Positions 23,571-32,418 of a stretch of 64,000 nt of DNA are shown here, piece after piece. A model generated the notes under the pieces. It worked only from the letters and a program-made list of their open reading frames with translations. It searched no databases and was not told the DNA's origin. How positions within the stretch are numbered: the first letter of the stretch is position 1; each line of letters starts with the position of its first letter. The position numbers and the translations under genes were made by a program. The stretch is taken from assembly GCA_964454015.1 (NCBI GenBank), contig CAYVQF010000003.1, forward strand, positions 62,001-126,000. The letters are read 5' to 3'. The stretch comes from CAYVQF01 sp964454015 (lineage in GTDB: Bacteria > Myxococcota_A > Bradymonadia > UBA4248).

Positions 23571-26414
23571 TCATGGCGTCAGGCCGCGCGCCAGCAACAG
23601 CGCCGTGAGAAAGGCTTCCGGTGAGGCATACAAGAGTTGCGCTTCACAGTGCACGGCGCCGCTGCTTTGCCCACTCGCCGCGCTGATAGTGTACACGCCT
23701 TGGCCGCTTTCGATGGCGTCGACTTGCAGGGACAGGGTGTTCAATCGCGCTGCTTCGGTGACGCTCGGGGCGAGGGCCAGGCCCAACGACCAGGCAGCTC
23801 CCGCCTGCATGGCGTCGCGGTCTTGCGTGAACGCCAGGTGTGACAGGCTGAGCCGGTGCCCCTGCCCTATACCGAGGGCAGGCATCTCGGTGTGAAAGTC
23901 GAGGGTGAAGTAGGCGGCAAAAGGCCAGCGCTCGAATCCGAGCTGAGGCGCGCTGTGGGTTTGGGTGGTCGCTTCGACGGTAGAAAAGGTGAAGTGCGGC
24001 GAGGTGCAGACCCAGCGTTGCACTTGCTGGGCCCGGGAGAGGATGTCACGGGGGAAGGGGAAGCCGAGCAAGGTCTCGGGAATGGCGCGGAGCCCCGGCT
24101 CGAGGGTGCGCGCCTGCTTCAAAAGCACGCGCTCAGGGCGAGGGCTGCCATCGGCTGGCCAATTCGCTGCCACTTTGCGCGTCTCGAGGTCGAGGGTCAG
24201 CGATAGGGCGCGCTGCTCAGGTGGCAACGCAGCGTTGCTGCGCTCCAGCCAATAGGTCGTGACGGCGTAGGCCTGAGAGAAGAGCGCCGCGAGCTCTGCA
24301 TCCGAGAGGAGGGCGGCACCGGGGCTGAGCGTCGAATAGGAGTGCCGCGCGATGCGCAGGGGGCCGCTGCGCGGCTGCGTGAGGTGAACAATCTCTGGCA
24401 GATGTCCGCTGCCAGGCGTCGGATTGGCCACGTCTTCTGAACCGTGCTGGAGATTGAGCGTCATCTGTGCTGCATCTGCGGCGTAGGCCGGCAACACGGA
24501 GAAGGTCGAGACCCCGTTGGCCAACTCCAAGGCGTCGTCAAAACGGGCGTGCACCAAAATGGCCATGTTGCCTCGCCGATGATCGACGCCCTCGAGGCGG
24601 CGCTCGGTGAAGGCGGTGTAGCTCCAATAGGAGGCCCAAGTGCGCGCGATGGCACGCGCGATGGTGCGGTGCCGGTCCGCGGCCGGCAAGGCCTGGACTT
24701 CCAGATAGCCCGTGTTCGAGCGATAGAGGCCCGCGCCGTTGAAACCCTCAATGTCCTCGATGCTCGCAGAGGAACGAAAACGCAGCCCCTGCGTCGGTGC
24801 ATAATGGCCAAAGCGCGCCGTGAGTTGCTCTCGCAGGTGGTCCAGGGTGCTCGGGGCGATGGCCTGCTGCAGCAACAGCTTCTGGAAACCACTGGCCGCC
24901 AAGATGCGGCCTATGGGGGTGTGCGCCGGGTGCTTCTCGTAAAAGGCGATTTTGGCCGCGCGGTCTGCTTCCGTGCGGTGATGGGCGTCGTAAGCGTCGA
25001 GGCCATCGAGGAGAAGTCGCTGGATCGCAGGAGATGTGCGAAAATCGGCGTCGGCCAACATGGCGCTCAGCTCCGTGTCGAGCTGGGCGAGGTGCTCCAT
25101 GTAAGCCCGCACGGTGATGACCAATGGTGCCTCGGGATAGCTGACACCGCCTGTGGCCATGAGCGCCAGAAATCCACTCGCTTTGCCACCAATGATAGGA
25201 CGAAGAGCGTCATGCGCCGTTGGGTCCAAAGTCTCCAAGGCGTAGGTGTAGGGCAGCGCTGCGGGATCTACCGCTGCCAAGGCGATGGGACGCTTCGTGC
25301 CAAAGGCAAGGTAGTCGCGGTACTCGGCCTCAGTCATGGCCACCACGTTGAGGGTGTCCGGAGAGAGGGCGCGGACGATGACTGGGGCCTGAACGCGGGC
25401 GAGCTGATCGTAATCGGGGTGCTCGAAGAGGCCTCCCAGGTAGGCGTTGGGAATACCTCGGTTGCGCGCGAGGATGTTGAGGTGGGCGAGGGGCGTCTGG
25501 GGGATGGCGGTGAGCAGCGCCGTGGCCGGTGGCAGCCAATCGGGGACGTCGGCCATGAGCAAAACATCCGTGGCGCGAGTGCTCCCAAGGCCTGCATCGC
25601 CTGCTGCGACCTTGCGCATTCTCCCAGCCTTGAGCCCCTCGTTGTACACCTGCACCTCGCCGGGGATGACGAGGTCGCCATAGCGAAGGATCTGAGTGTG
25701 GTAGCGCATCGATTGGGCTTCCATTTCCTGAGCGAGCCCTTCTTGCACCGGGGAGCGGACGATCCAGCGGAGATCGGCGCCGATACTCTCGGGGAGATTG
25801 GACCGCAGCACGTCAAAGAAGACGACCAGCTCGCTGTGCTTGACCGCATCTGAGTATTCGAGCTCGAAGAACCAATAGGGGGGGCGGCTGTCGTGGCCAG
25901 GCGCGTAAATCAAGGTGCCGGCGCCTAGGCTGCGGGGGCGGCGCAAGGCGAGCTGGTAAAAGTTGGGGGAATAGAGACGACCGTCGCTGACGAAGGTGAG
26001 GTCCAGGGGTAGGGTAGATTGCGTCTGGGCCCAAAGGATGATTTCCTGAATGGTCGAGAACACCAGGTGCGCCACGGGCGCCACGTCGAGGCCGAGGATG
26101 GTGTGGCCGTTGAGCAGACGGAACCAGTACCATTCGTCGTGGAAAAGATAAAAGGCACTGTCATAGAAGCGAAGCTGTGGCGCCGCGCCAGCAAAATCCA
26201 GAAGGACGAATTTGACCGTGGCGAGTCCATCGCCCTGGGCGGCGTACGCGAAAAAGGCCGCTTCATCGACGAGCTGGGGCGAGGTGTGATCGTCGAAGCC
26301 GTTCGCAACCTCGTCGGAGGTGTCCCGGATTTCTGAGGGTGTGTCCGGGGGGGCGTCGCTGCATTGGGTGAGCATAGGGGTCAACAGAAAAAGGAAAAGG
26401 GCGCGTTGGTGCAT
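23571..26414 (-). CDS. Lipoprotein with PEP-synthase-type swivel and ATP-grasp domains
   Basis: 947 residues from the ATG at 26414. MHQRALFLFLLTPMLTQCSD is a lipoprotein signal, so the product should face the periplasm or outside. Residues about 30-285 match nothing I know. Residues about 290-360 form the phosphohistidine swivel (TPLAHLNILARNRGIPNAYL; His about 311). Residues about 405-760 follow the pyruvate-phosphate dikinase N-terminal ATP-grasp: GGKASGFLALMATGGVSYPE, LRFRSSASIEDIEGFNGAGL, ARAIARTWASYWSYTAFTER and NMAILVHARFDD. The swivel precedes the ATP-grasp, the reverse of PpsA, and the PEP-binding C-domain is missing. A C10 tract lies 21-30 bases upstream of the start. Function outside the ATP-containing cytoplasm is unexplained. 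Confidence 0.72.
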   Translation of the reverse strand: MHQRALFLFLLTPMLTQCSDAPPDTPSEIRDTSDEVANGFDDHTSPQLVDEAAFFAYAAQGDGLATVKFVLLDFAGAAPQLRFYDSAFYLFHDEWYWFRLLNGHTILGLDVAPVAHLVFSTIQEIILWAQTQSTLPLDLTFVSDGRLYSPNFYQLALRRPRSLGAGTLIYAPGHDSRPPYWFFELEYSDAVKHSELVVFFDVLRSNLPESIGADLRWIVRSPVQEGLAQEMEAQSMRYHTQILRYGDLVIPGEVQVYNEGLKAGRMRKVAAGDAGLGSTRATDVLLMADVPDWLPPATALLTAIPQTPLAHLNILARNRGIPNAYLGGLFEHPDYDQLARVQAPVIVRALSPDTLNVVAMTEAEYRDYLAFGTKRPIALAAVDPAALPYTYALETLDPTAHDALRPIIGGKASGFLALMATGGVSYPEAPLVITVRAYMEHLAQLDTELSAMLADADFRTSPAIQRLLLDGLDAYDAHHRTEADRAAKIAFYEKHPAHTPIGRILAASGFQKLLLQQAIAPSTLDHLREQLTARFGHYAPTQGLRFRSSASIEDIEGFNGAGLYRSNTGYLEVQALPAADRHRTIARAIARTWASYWSYTAFTERRLEGVDHRRGNMAILVHARFDDALELANGVSTFSVLPAYAADAAQMTLNLQHGSEDVANPTPGSGHLPEIVHLTQPRSGPLRIARHSYSTLSPGAALLSDAELAALFSQAYAVTTYWLERSNAALPPEQRALSLTLDLETRKVAANWPADGSPRPERVLLKQARTLEPGLRAIPETLLGFPFPRDILSRAQQVQRWVCTSPHFTFSTVEATTQTHSAPQLGFERWPFAAYFTLDFHTEMPALGIGQGHRLSLSHLAFTQDRDAMQAGAAWSLGLALAPSVTEAARLNTLSLQVDAIESGQGVYTISAASGQSSGAVHCEAQLLYASPEAFLTALLLARGLTP

Positions 26415-26434
26415 GGGTGGTGCTTGGGTTTGGT

Positions 26435-26444
26435 GGGGGGGGGG
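26435..26444 (-). repeat. C10 homopolymer upstream of the ATP-grasp lipoprotein
   Basis: Ten G on the plus strand (C10 in the sense of the gene) end 21 bases before the ATG at 26414. The position is in the leader or promoter-RBS spacing of a lipoprotein gene, where length changes could alter expression. It may equally be a neutral or mis-sized run. Confidence 0.5.
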
Positions 26445-26623
26445 CGCCCGCCCAAGGGAGGTGGTATCAGGACGCTGGCGCGCGCGCGTCCCCTGCCAGG
26501 CAATAATCGCTCCATCTCGGGCAAATGTGGATAGGTGGTGGAAGAGGCTTGTTGCCGCGCCACGAGCCGCGTAATTTGACGGCTGTGGGTAGCGGTGGAC
26601 GTGCACGCCTACGAGGTGCCTCG

Positions 26624-27025
26624 ATGCGCCTCTTCTCTGGGAAGCAAAGCATGGAAGACACGCGTCAGTATTTACGTAACCTCATCGTCTTGGCCCGCGC
26701 TGATGGCGCGATTCACCCGCGCGAGGTGGCCGTGTTGGAGCGGGTCAGCGCCGAGATCGGGGCGAGCCCGCAGGAGTTGCAGTCGGTGCGCAACGAGCTG
26801 GGGGAGCCCCAGCTCGAATGGGCCGGCTTGCCGCGCTTGTCGACGCGCATTCGCAACCTGGAGGACATGGTGGAGGTGGCCCTCGCAGATCAGCAACTGA
26901 GCGAAAATGAGCGCTTATTTTTGATTCGCGCCGCCCTCGAGATTGGTCTGAGTCAGGAACAGGCCAACGGGGTCTTGCGTGAGGTGGCCGAGCGCGTGGC
27001 GCGCCGGCATGGTGCCCGGACCTGA
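26624..27025 (+). CDS. TerB-like protein
   Basis: 133 residues from the ATG at 26624, with GAGGTG upstream; the ATG at 26651 (MEDTRQYLRNL) is an alternative. The helical protein carries the tellurite-resistance TerB pattern twice: LARADGAIHPREVAVLERVS and VALADQQLSENERLFLIRAA, each with an Asp and downstream Glu placed for metal binding. Length and all-helical character fit the family. TerB domains are found as cytoplasmic accessory modules in envelope-stress and tellurite-resistance systems. No other ter gene is here, so a tellurite role is not implied. It converges with the LamG lipoprotein gene, one base apart. Confidence 0.75.
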   Translation: MRLFSGKQSMEDTRQYLRNLIVLARADGAIHPREVAVLERVSAEIGASPQELQSVRNELGEPQLEWAGLPRLSTRIRNLEDMVEVALADQQLSENERLFLIRAALEIGLSQEQANGVLREVAERVARRHGART

Positions 27026-27026
27026 G

Positions 27027-29112
27027 TTAGAAGCTGAAGTGAGGCCCAGCGTCGCGGTGGTTCCTGACCTCTTGCTGATTGAGGGCGCGATTGTAAATGG
27101 CGACGCCATAGTAGGCACCGCGGTAACCCCTGCGAAAGTCCAGGGCGTTGGCCAATTGGAGGGTGTTGCCGGACCAAGTGGAGAGGCCGCCGCTGGCGTT
27201 GGCGTTGAGTATGCGCTGGCCGTCGATGTAGGCGGCGATGCTCTGGGCAGAGGCGTCATAGGTGAAGACGACGTGGGTGATTTTGCCTCGCGGTAGGCTC
27301 GCAATGCCAGGGCGATCGATGGTGCCGTTGGCGGTGTCGAGGGTGACACGCAGCGCGCCGTTCTCGCGCCGCACTTCGAGATGCGGCGTCGTGGTGTGGC
27401 CAAAGAGCAAGAGCGTGCCGGTCCGGAAATTCGCGTCCTCTGGGCGGATCCAGATCTCGACGCTGAAGGCGTCCGTGGCCGTGAGCGCTTGGCGCAGCGA
27501 GGCGGCCTGAGCATTGAGGAGATAAACTGCGCGTTCTGGTTTGTCCTCGTTGCGATCGATCAGAAGTCCGTTGGGCTGTTGCCAGATCAGCCAATGCGGC
27601 TCGGGGCTGACGATGTCCAGGTGTGGGGGGGGCGACAGATGCGCGGCCTGATCCGTGACGACGCCACCTGGGGTGTCGAAGGTGTAGAGGGCGACGAGCC
27701 CGGCCCGACTGCGACAGGCCTGCAGAGACTCACAACCGTTGGCGGCGATCTCGTCACAGTCATAGGTGCCGGGTTGACAGGTGAGGATCTGGCACTGTCC
27801 GGCGTCGCAGCCGGCGTTGAGGACATTGGGCCCAAAGCAGTCGTTGGCGCAGGCACCACAATGCTGCGGTGCGTCGAGGGCGCTCTCGCAGCCGGGCACC
27901 GCGAGGTCACAATCGGCGAAGCCCGTCGCGCAGGTGTAAAGACATCTGCCCTGGTTACAGCCCGCTGCAGCGACGTGTTCGTGCTGGCTGCAGTCGTTGT
28001 TGCAGGTCCCACAGTGGTTGGCGTCGGCTGACAGGGCGACACAGACCAAGCCCGTGCTGGTCTGGCATAGGTTCGGAGTGCTCAGGGGACACTGGCAGGC
28101 GCCGTCGCGGCACTGCAAGCCGCTTGGGCAGCTCAAACCACAGCCGCCGCAGTGGCTGTCGTCGCTGTAAATATTGACACAAGTGTCGCTGCAGCAGATC
28201 TCACCTTGGGTACAGACCTCCTGCGCCACACCGCACCTGCAGCGCGGATCGTCAGGGGACATACAGCTCCCTCCACAACAGATCTGACCGCTACTGCATA
28301 CGGCGCTTCCTTGGGCGCTGAGTTCACCGCAGCGGCACTGTCCTTGGTGGCAGACTTCGCCATCACCACAGGCCACCCCGCAGGCGCCACAGTGGCGTGG
28401 ACTGTTGAAGGGGACACAGGCCATGGCCCAACCCGTCGAGCAGCACTGTTGGTCGTCGGCACAGAGGTCGGCACCACAGAGACAGCGCCCGTCCACACAG
28501 GTGTCGGCGCAGGCATGATCACAGATGCCACAGTGGAGGTTGTTGCTGCGCAGATCGACGGCGCAGGGCGGTGAGCCGGCGCATTGCGCGAAGCCCGTGG
28601 GGCAGCCACACTGCCCCCCTTCACATACCGTACCTTCGGGACAGCCCACATTGCAGCGACCACAGTGTTGGGCATCGCTGAGCAGATCGGTGGCGCAATG
28701 GCTTTCGGGGTCACAGGTGGCGAAGGGGGCATTGCAGACACAGGTGCTGGCGACGCAGATTTCGCGTGCACCACAGCGCCTTTCGCAGGCACCGCAGTGG
28801 TGGGGATCGTCGGCCAGCTCGACACAGTAACCGTCGCAGCAGGCTGCGGCAGCGCAGCAATTGCCGTTGCAGCACTGCAGATCGCCTTCGCAATGGACAT
28901 CGGCGCAGGGATCACTCGGCTCGACGTCGGTCTCTCCTGCAACGGCGTCATCAGGTTCACAGACGCCATTCACGCAAGTGTGGTCCGCGGGACAAGCCTC
29001 GCACGACGGGGGGGGGGCTGGAGGTGTTGTCGCAACCTGAGGCGACGAGAATTAGCGTGCAGAGAAGGTGCGCGACGAAGGCGGCATGGCTGGGGCTGGC
29101 GCGGTGGGTCAT
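27027..29112 (-). CDS. Cys-rich lipoprotein with C-terminal LamG domain, frameshifted at a C10 tract
   Basis: The ATG at 29112 gives a lipoprotein signal ending LILVASGCDN, but the frame breaks in a C10 run at 29008-29017. With one C fewer it continues as CEACPADHTCVNGVCEPDD into the long open frame, giving about 694 residues. The middle consists of many small Cys modules (CHCGACERRCG-like, CCGGSCMSPDDPRC, CGTCNNDCSQ). The last 230 residues form a LamG/concanavalin-like sandwich (GLVALYTFD, FSVEIWIRP, HVVFTYDASAQSIAAYIDGQ, YYGVAIYNRALNQQEV). It is probably a surface adhesin or carbohydrate-binding protein. The break is either a sequencing error or phase variation. A second tract, C8 at 29137-29144, lies about 25 bases upstream of the start. 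Confidence 0.75.
29008..29017 (-). repeat. C10 tract causing the frameshift
   Basis: Ten consecutive C in the sense of the lipoprotein gene, about 20 codons after the lipobox Cys region begins. Nine or twelve C would join the signal peptide to the Cys-rich body in frame; ten ends the protein about 50 residues after the ATG. Confidence 0.85.
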
Positions 29113-29407
29113 GGCGGTCGGGCTCACGGTTGAGTTGGGGGGGGCGTCGCTTTTCAGAGGTCGGGTGCGAGACATCATGCTGACGCGTGCATCATTGATT
29201 GTGCACAGGCAGGGTGGGCGCACGCAAGGAAAATGCACGCTTCCGTGGCGTTGGGCTGGGCTTGTGCCGCTGCGCCCATGCCGAGGCGCCTCACGGCGGC
29301 TCAAAGCGTTGGGTTGACAGGGCGCGCGCCGCGCCCTCAAGATGGGTGAGACGAGGTCAGGCCTGAGGGCTGCTTCCACTGCGCCACTTTTCAGCTCGGT
29401 TGCCCTA

Positions 29408-31006
29408 ATGATAGTGCAGGTCGTCAGTCATCAAGAGCATTTCAAGGTCCCCACTTTGCGCCCAGATGCCCGCGGTTTCGTCGTGGGTGAGCGGGCGTTG
29501 GTGCGGCTGAGCATCTTGCCCCAGTTGGCCCGTTTTTTTGCGGCCCTCTCCCAGGAGCAAAACCTCGATGGCTTGATTGCTACCTTGCGCATTCTGCGGG
29601 TGCGCAATCCCATCGGCGGCGTGGACTTGGTCTTGGACGTGCCCGTTCACAACGCCTACCTCATCGACCGCCTGGCCCAGATTGCGCGCCTGCTGAAGGG
29701 AGAGGTTTACACGGGGGCATGGCCGCACTTCGTGCATTATCGGGATCGACAGGGCCCGCTGGGTTACGACGCGCAGCGTCTGGAGGTGGCCCGCGAGCAA
29801 GAGGTCTTGCTCTATACCCACAGCGGTACGATGCGTTTTGCCGTGGCCGGGGAGATGAACTTCGCCTCCGTCGTGTTGGAACTCTCCTTGATGCGCAACG
29901 ATGCGCCGAGCAGCGCCCACGCGGTGCTCTCCGTTCCCATGGGCTTGCGGCAGGCGGTACAGCGTTTTCTGTGGCGGCGCCGGGTGCCAGCCAAGGTGGC
30001 CCAGATTGTGGCTCTGCCCAAAGACCAGTTCTCACGTCCTGAGCAGCGCGTGCTCTTTGAAGTCGCCCAAATGCCCGAGCGGCTCAATGGGCTCTTTGGG
30101 GCCATGCCAGGGGTCGAGATCTATCAACAGCTCACGGCGCAGATTTTTGTGCAGCGCGGTTGGCGTCATCCCTTTACGCTCGAGAACTGCAGCGCCGTTT
30201 TTTTGCGAGAGCGTCTGTATTTCTTTTCCGGGAGCCGGGATCGCGTCGATGTGGTCGATGGTGCGCCTGTCTTCGTGGACATCGCTCACCTCGAGGCCCA
30301 GGTCTTTCACTTGCCCATGGAGCCTGTGGCCCACGGGCTGATGGGGGGCGCAGACGCCAGAGCCATTGTCGGGCAGAAGGCCGCTACTTTTCGCGGCGAA
30401 GCCATCGGCGATGCCGTCCATTACCAGGTCGAGATGCAGGAACGGCCGAGCACGGGTGAGCAGGTCACGGCGGTGTTGTTGCGGGAGGTGCGGGAGTTGA
30501 CCTGGCTGAAGCGTCTGGTGTTCAGCCTGCCCAGCGCCGCCTTTGCCGACTACCTGGCGGCCTACACCAGTGAAGGGGTTTTGGTCGTGGCCGAGCGAGG
30601 CGTGGAGTGGATCCCCTTTGGCTTGGGGCTCTACCAGGCCTATCCTCAGGTGTTCATGCCTGTCGGGACTTACCTCGCGCCGCCTGTGCCCTTTGCACAC
30701 CTCCAGGCCCAACTCCGCCTCAACGAGAGCTTCGTCTATGCCCTCCTCTCGCCGCAGGAAGGGCTCGCGTTTTCGCGGGCCGACTTGCAGCCCCTGTCCC
30801 GTTACCTCGTGGCAGAGATTCCTATGCATCGGGTGGAAGTCCGTTCGCCCGATCACCTCGCCTTGGCTGCCTCCGCTGGCGGGAGCAGCCGGGCCGAGGT
30901 GCGTCTCCACGCCCAGCCGGTCTCGCGGTTTGCCTTGTGGTCGGAGAATATTCTGGCCGAACCTCTGCTGGAAGGTGCCAAGGCCCTGGGCGTCGATGAG
31001 AGCTGA
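29408..31006 (+). CDS. Large cytoplasmic protein of unknown function
   Basis: 532 residues from the ATG at 29408, which has no convincing ribosome-binding site; an ATG at 29342 would add 22 residues unlike the body. There is no signal peptide, membrane helix or metal motif. The protein is a regular alternation of strands and helices (VDLVLDVPVHNAYLIDRLAQ, RFAVAGEMNFASVVLELSL, LKRLVFSLPSAAFADYLAAY), which suggests two or three related alpha/beta modules. It is divergent from the LamG lipoprotein gene over 295 bp and is followed by a 7-bp-stem hairpin, so it appears to be a single-gene unit. I do not recognise the family. Confidence 0.65.
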   Translation: MIVQVVSHQEHFKVPTLRPDARGFVVGERALVRLSILPQLARFFAALSQEQNLDGLIATLRILRVRNPIGGVDLVLDVPVHNAYLIDRLAQIARLLKGEVYTGAWPHFVHYRDRQGPLGYDAQRLEVAREQEVLLYTHSGTMRFAVAGEMNFASVVLELSLMRNDAPSSAHAVLSVPMGLRQAVQRFLWRRRVPAKVAQIVALPKDQFSRPEQRVLFEVAQMPERLNGLFGAMPGVEIYQQLTAQIFVQRGWRHPFTLENCSAVFLRERLYFFSGSRDRVDVVDGAPVFVDIAHLEAQVFHLPMEPVAHGLMGGADARAIVGQKAATFRGEAIGDAVHYQVEMQERPSTGEQVTAVLLREVRELTWLKRLVFSLPSAAFADYLAAYTSEGVLVVAERGVEWIPFGLGLYQAYPQVFMPVGTYLAPPVPFAHLQAQLRLNESFVYALLSPQEGLAFSRADLQPLSRYLVAEIPMHRVEVRSPDHLALAASAGGSSRAEVRLHAQPVSRFALWSENILAEPLLEGAKALGVDES

Positions 31007-31009
31007 GGA

Positions 31010-31031
31010 TCGCCTGCCAAGCCACAGGCGA
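31010..31031 (+). terminator. Hairpin after the 532-residue unknown gene
   Basis: TCGCCTG (31010-31016) and CAGGCGA (31025-31031) form a perfect 7-bp stem with an 8-base loop, starting 4 bases after the stop codon. There is no T run, so it may be a weak or Rho-assisted terminator. Confidence 0.5.
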
Positions 31032-31237
31032 AGTCCCGGTCGGTGCGCGCTTCTTCCGGTGTAGCGCCTGGTGCACCTTTAACTGACTGGGCGACGGGGA
31101 ACTTGACGCCGTGGCCGGCTGGTCATAGCCTGACAGGCAGAAAAAAAGGCTCGCTTACAGTTGACGCCTTTCGTTTACCTTGAACCCTTCGCGCATGGAC
31201 CGTGGGTACCGTGCCAGTGCACTGCTAGGAATGACAC

Positions 31238-32353
31238 ATGAAAATTAGTGACGACTTTCTCCACGCGATTCCCAAGACGGATCTCCACGTCCACCTCGAT
31301 GGCTCATTGCGGGTCGAAACCCTGATGGCATTGGCAGAGGAGCGCAGCGTACCGCTGCCGGCGGATGATCCCGAGAAGCTGAAGAAGGTCCTCAACATCG
31401 GTGGCATTCACGAGAACCTGGAGGCCTACCTGCGGGTCTTCGACACCACCCTGAAAGTGATGCAGGACGAGGAGGCTTTGTGCCGCATCGCCTATGAGCT
31501 CGCCGAAGACGCCTCCAAGGAAAACTGCCGCTACATCGAGGTGCGCTATAGCCCCATTCTCCACCAACGCCTGGGCCTGCCCATGCCGGTGATCATCGAA
31601 TCCGTGGCCGAAGGTCTGCGCCAGGCCAAACGGCAATTTGGGATCATGAGTGGTCAGATCGTCTGCGGCATCCGACACATGACGCCTCAGACCTCTCTGC
31701 GCCTGGCTGAGCTCGCCGTGGCCTTCAAGCACAAAGGTGTGGTGGCCTTCGATTTGGCCGGCGCCGAGTGGAATAACCCCGCGGAAGACCACGCTGAGGC
31801 CTTCCAATTGGTGCGCAAGAACAATGTCAACTCGACGGTGCACGCCGGTGAGGCTTACGGCCCGCGCTCGATTCATCAGGCCATTCACGACTGTAACGCC
31901 CACCGCATCGGTCACGGCACCCGCCTGCGCGAAGATGGTGATCTCCTGAACTACCTCAACGATCACCGGATCCCCCTCGAGGTCTGCCTCAAGAGCAACG
32001 TGCAGACCCGCGCGGTCCACAGCATCGAGGAGCACCCCTTGCGCTCTTACATGGAGTACGGGCTGAGAGTGACCTTGAACACGGACAACCGCCTGGTGAC
32101 CGATACCTCCTGTACGGAAGAATTCTCCCTGGCGGTCAACACCTTCGATCTCACCTTCGATGACGTCAGGCGCTTGGTGCTGGATGGTTTCAAGTCGGCT
32201 TTCATGCCCTTCCGCAAGAAACGGGAGATCATGCGCAAGGCGCTCCAGGAATTCGATGAGGTTGCCGTGGCCCATGGTCTGACATCGACCCTGCCGACCC
32301 AAGGCTTGAGCCGCTATGCCATCGACAAGGATGGCGAGCACCTCCCGGACTAA
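31238..32353 (+). CDS. Adenosine deaminase family protein
   Basis: 371 residues from the ATG at 31238. Adenosine deaminases hydrolytically remove the 6-amino group of (deoxy)adenosine in purine salvage, using one zinc. The zinc ligands and catalytic residues are present: KTDLHVHLDGSLR (two His, about 17-19), STVHAGEAYGPRS (His plus catalytic Glu), AHRIGHGTRL (His) and VTLNTDNRLVTDT (Asp). SNVQT also matches the family. The loop after NTD is NRLVTD rather than the common DPP, which may affect specificity, so adenine deaminase or another adenine-nucleoside substrate is possible. It starts its own unit 231 bp after the preceding gene; EEP and glycerate kinase genes follow. Confidence 0.92.
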   Translation: MKISDDFLHAIPKTDLHVHLDGSLRVETLMALAEERSVPLPADDPEKLKKVLNIGGIHENLEAYLRVFDTTLKVMQDEEALCRIAYELAEDASKENCRYIEVRYSPILHQRLGLPMPVIIESVAEGLRQAKRQFGIMSGQIVCGIRHMTPQTSLRLAELAVAFKHKGVVAFDLAGAEWNNPAEDHAEAFQLVRKNNVNSTVHAGEAYGPRSIHQAIHDCNAHRIGHGTRLREDGDLLNYLNDHRIPLEVCLKSNVQTRAVHSIEEHPLRSYMEYGLRVTLNTDNRLVTDTSCTEEFSLAVNTFDLTFDDVRRLVLDGFKSAFMPFRKKREIMRKALQEFDEVAVAHGLTSTLPTQGLSRYAIDKDGEHLPD

Positions 32354-32418
32354 ACCCCAGTTGAGCACGGCACCAGAGTCAGACGAGCTGGATGGGCGCC
32401 GTCGCGGCAGCGGAGGCC

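Noticed and set aside
24444..25853. Plus-strand open frame of 469 codons
   Set aside because: It is antisense to the ATP-grasp lipoprotein gene, has no recognisable motif, and follows from GC-rich third-position bias.
26624..27025. A tellurite-resistance locus around the TerB-like gene
   Set aside because: No terA, terC, terD or related gene accompanies it; TerB domains are widespread in other contexts.
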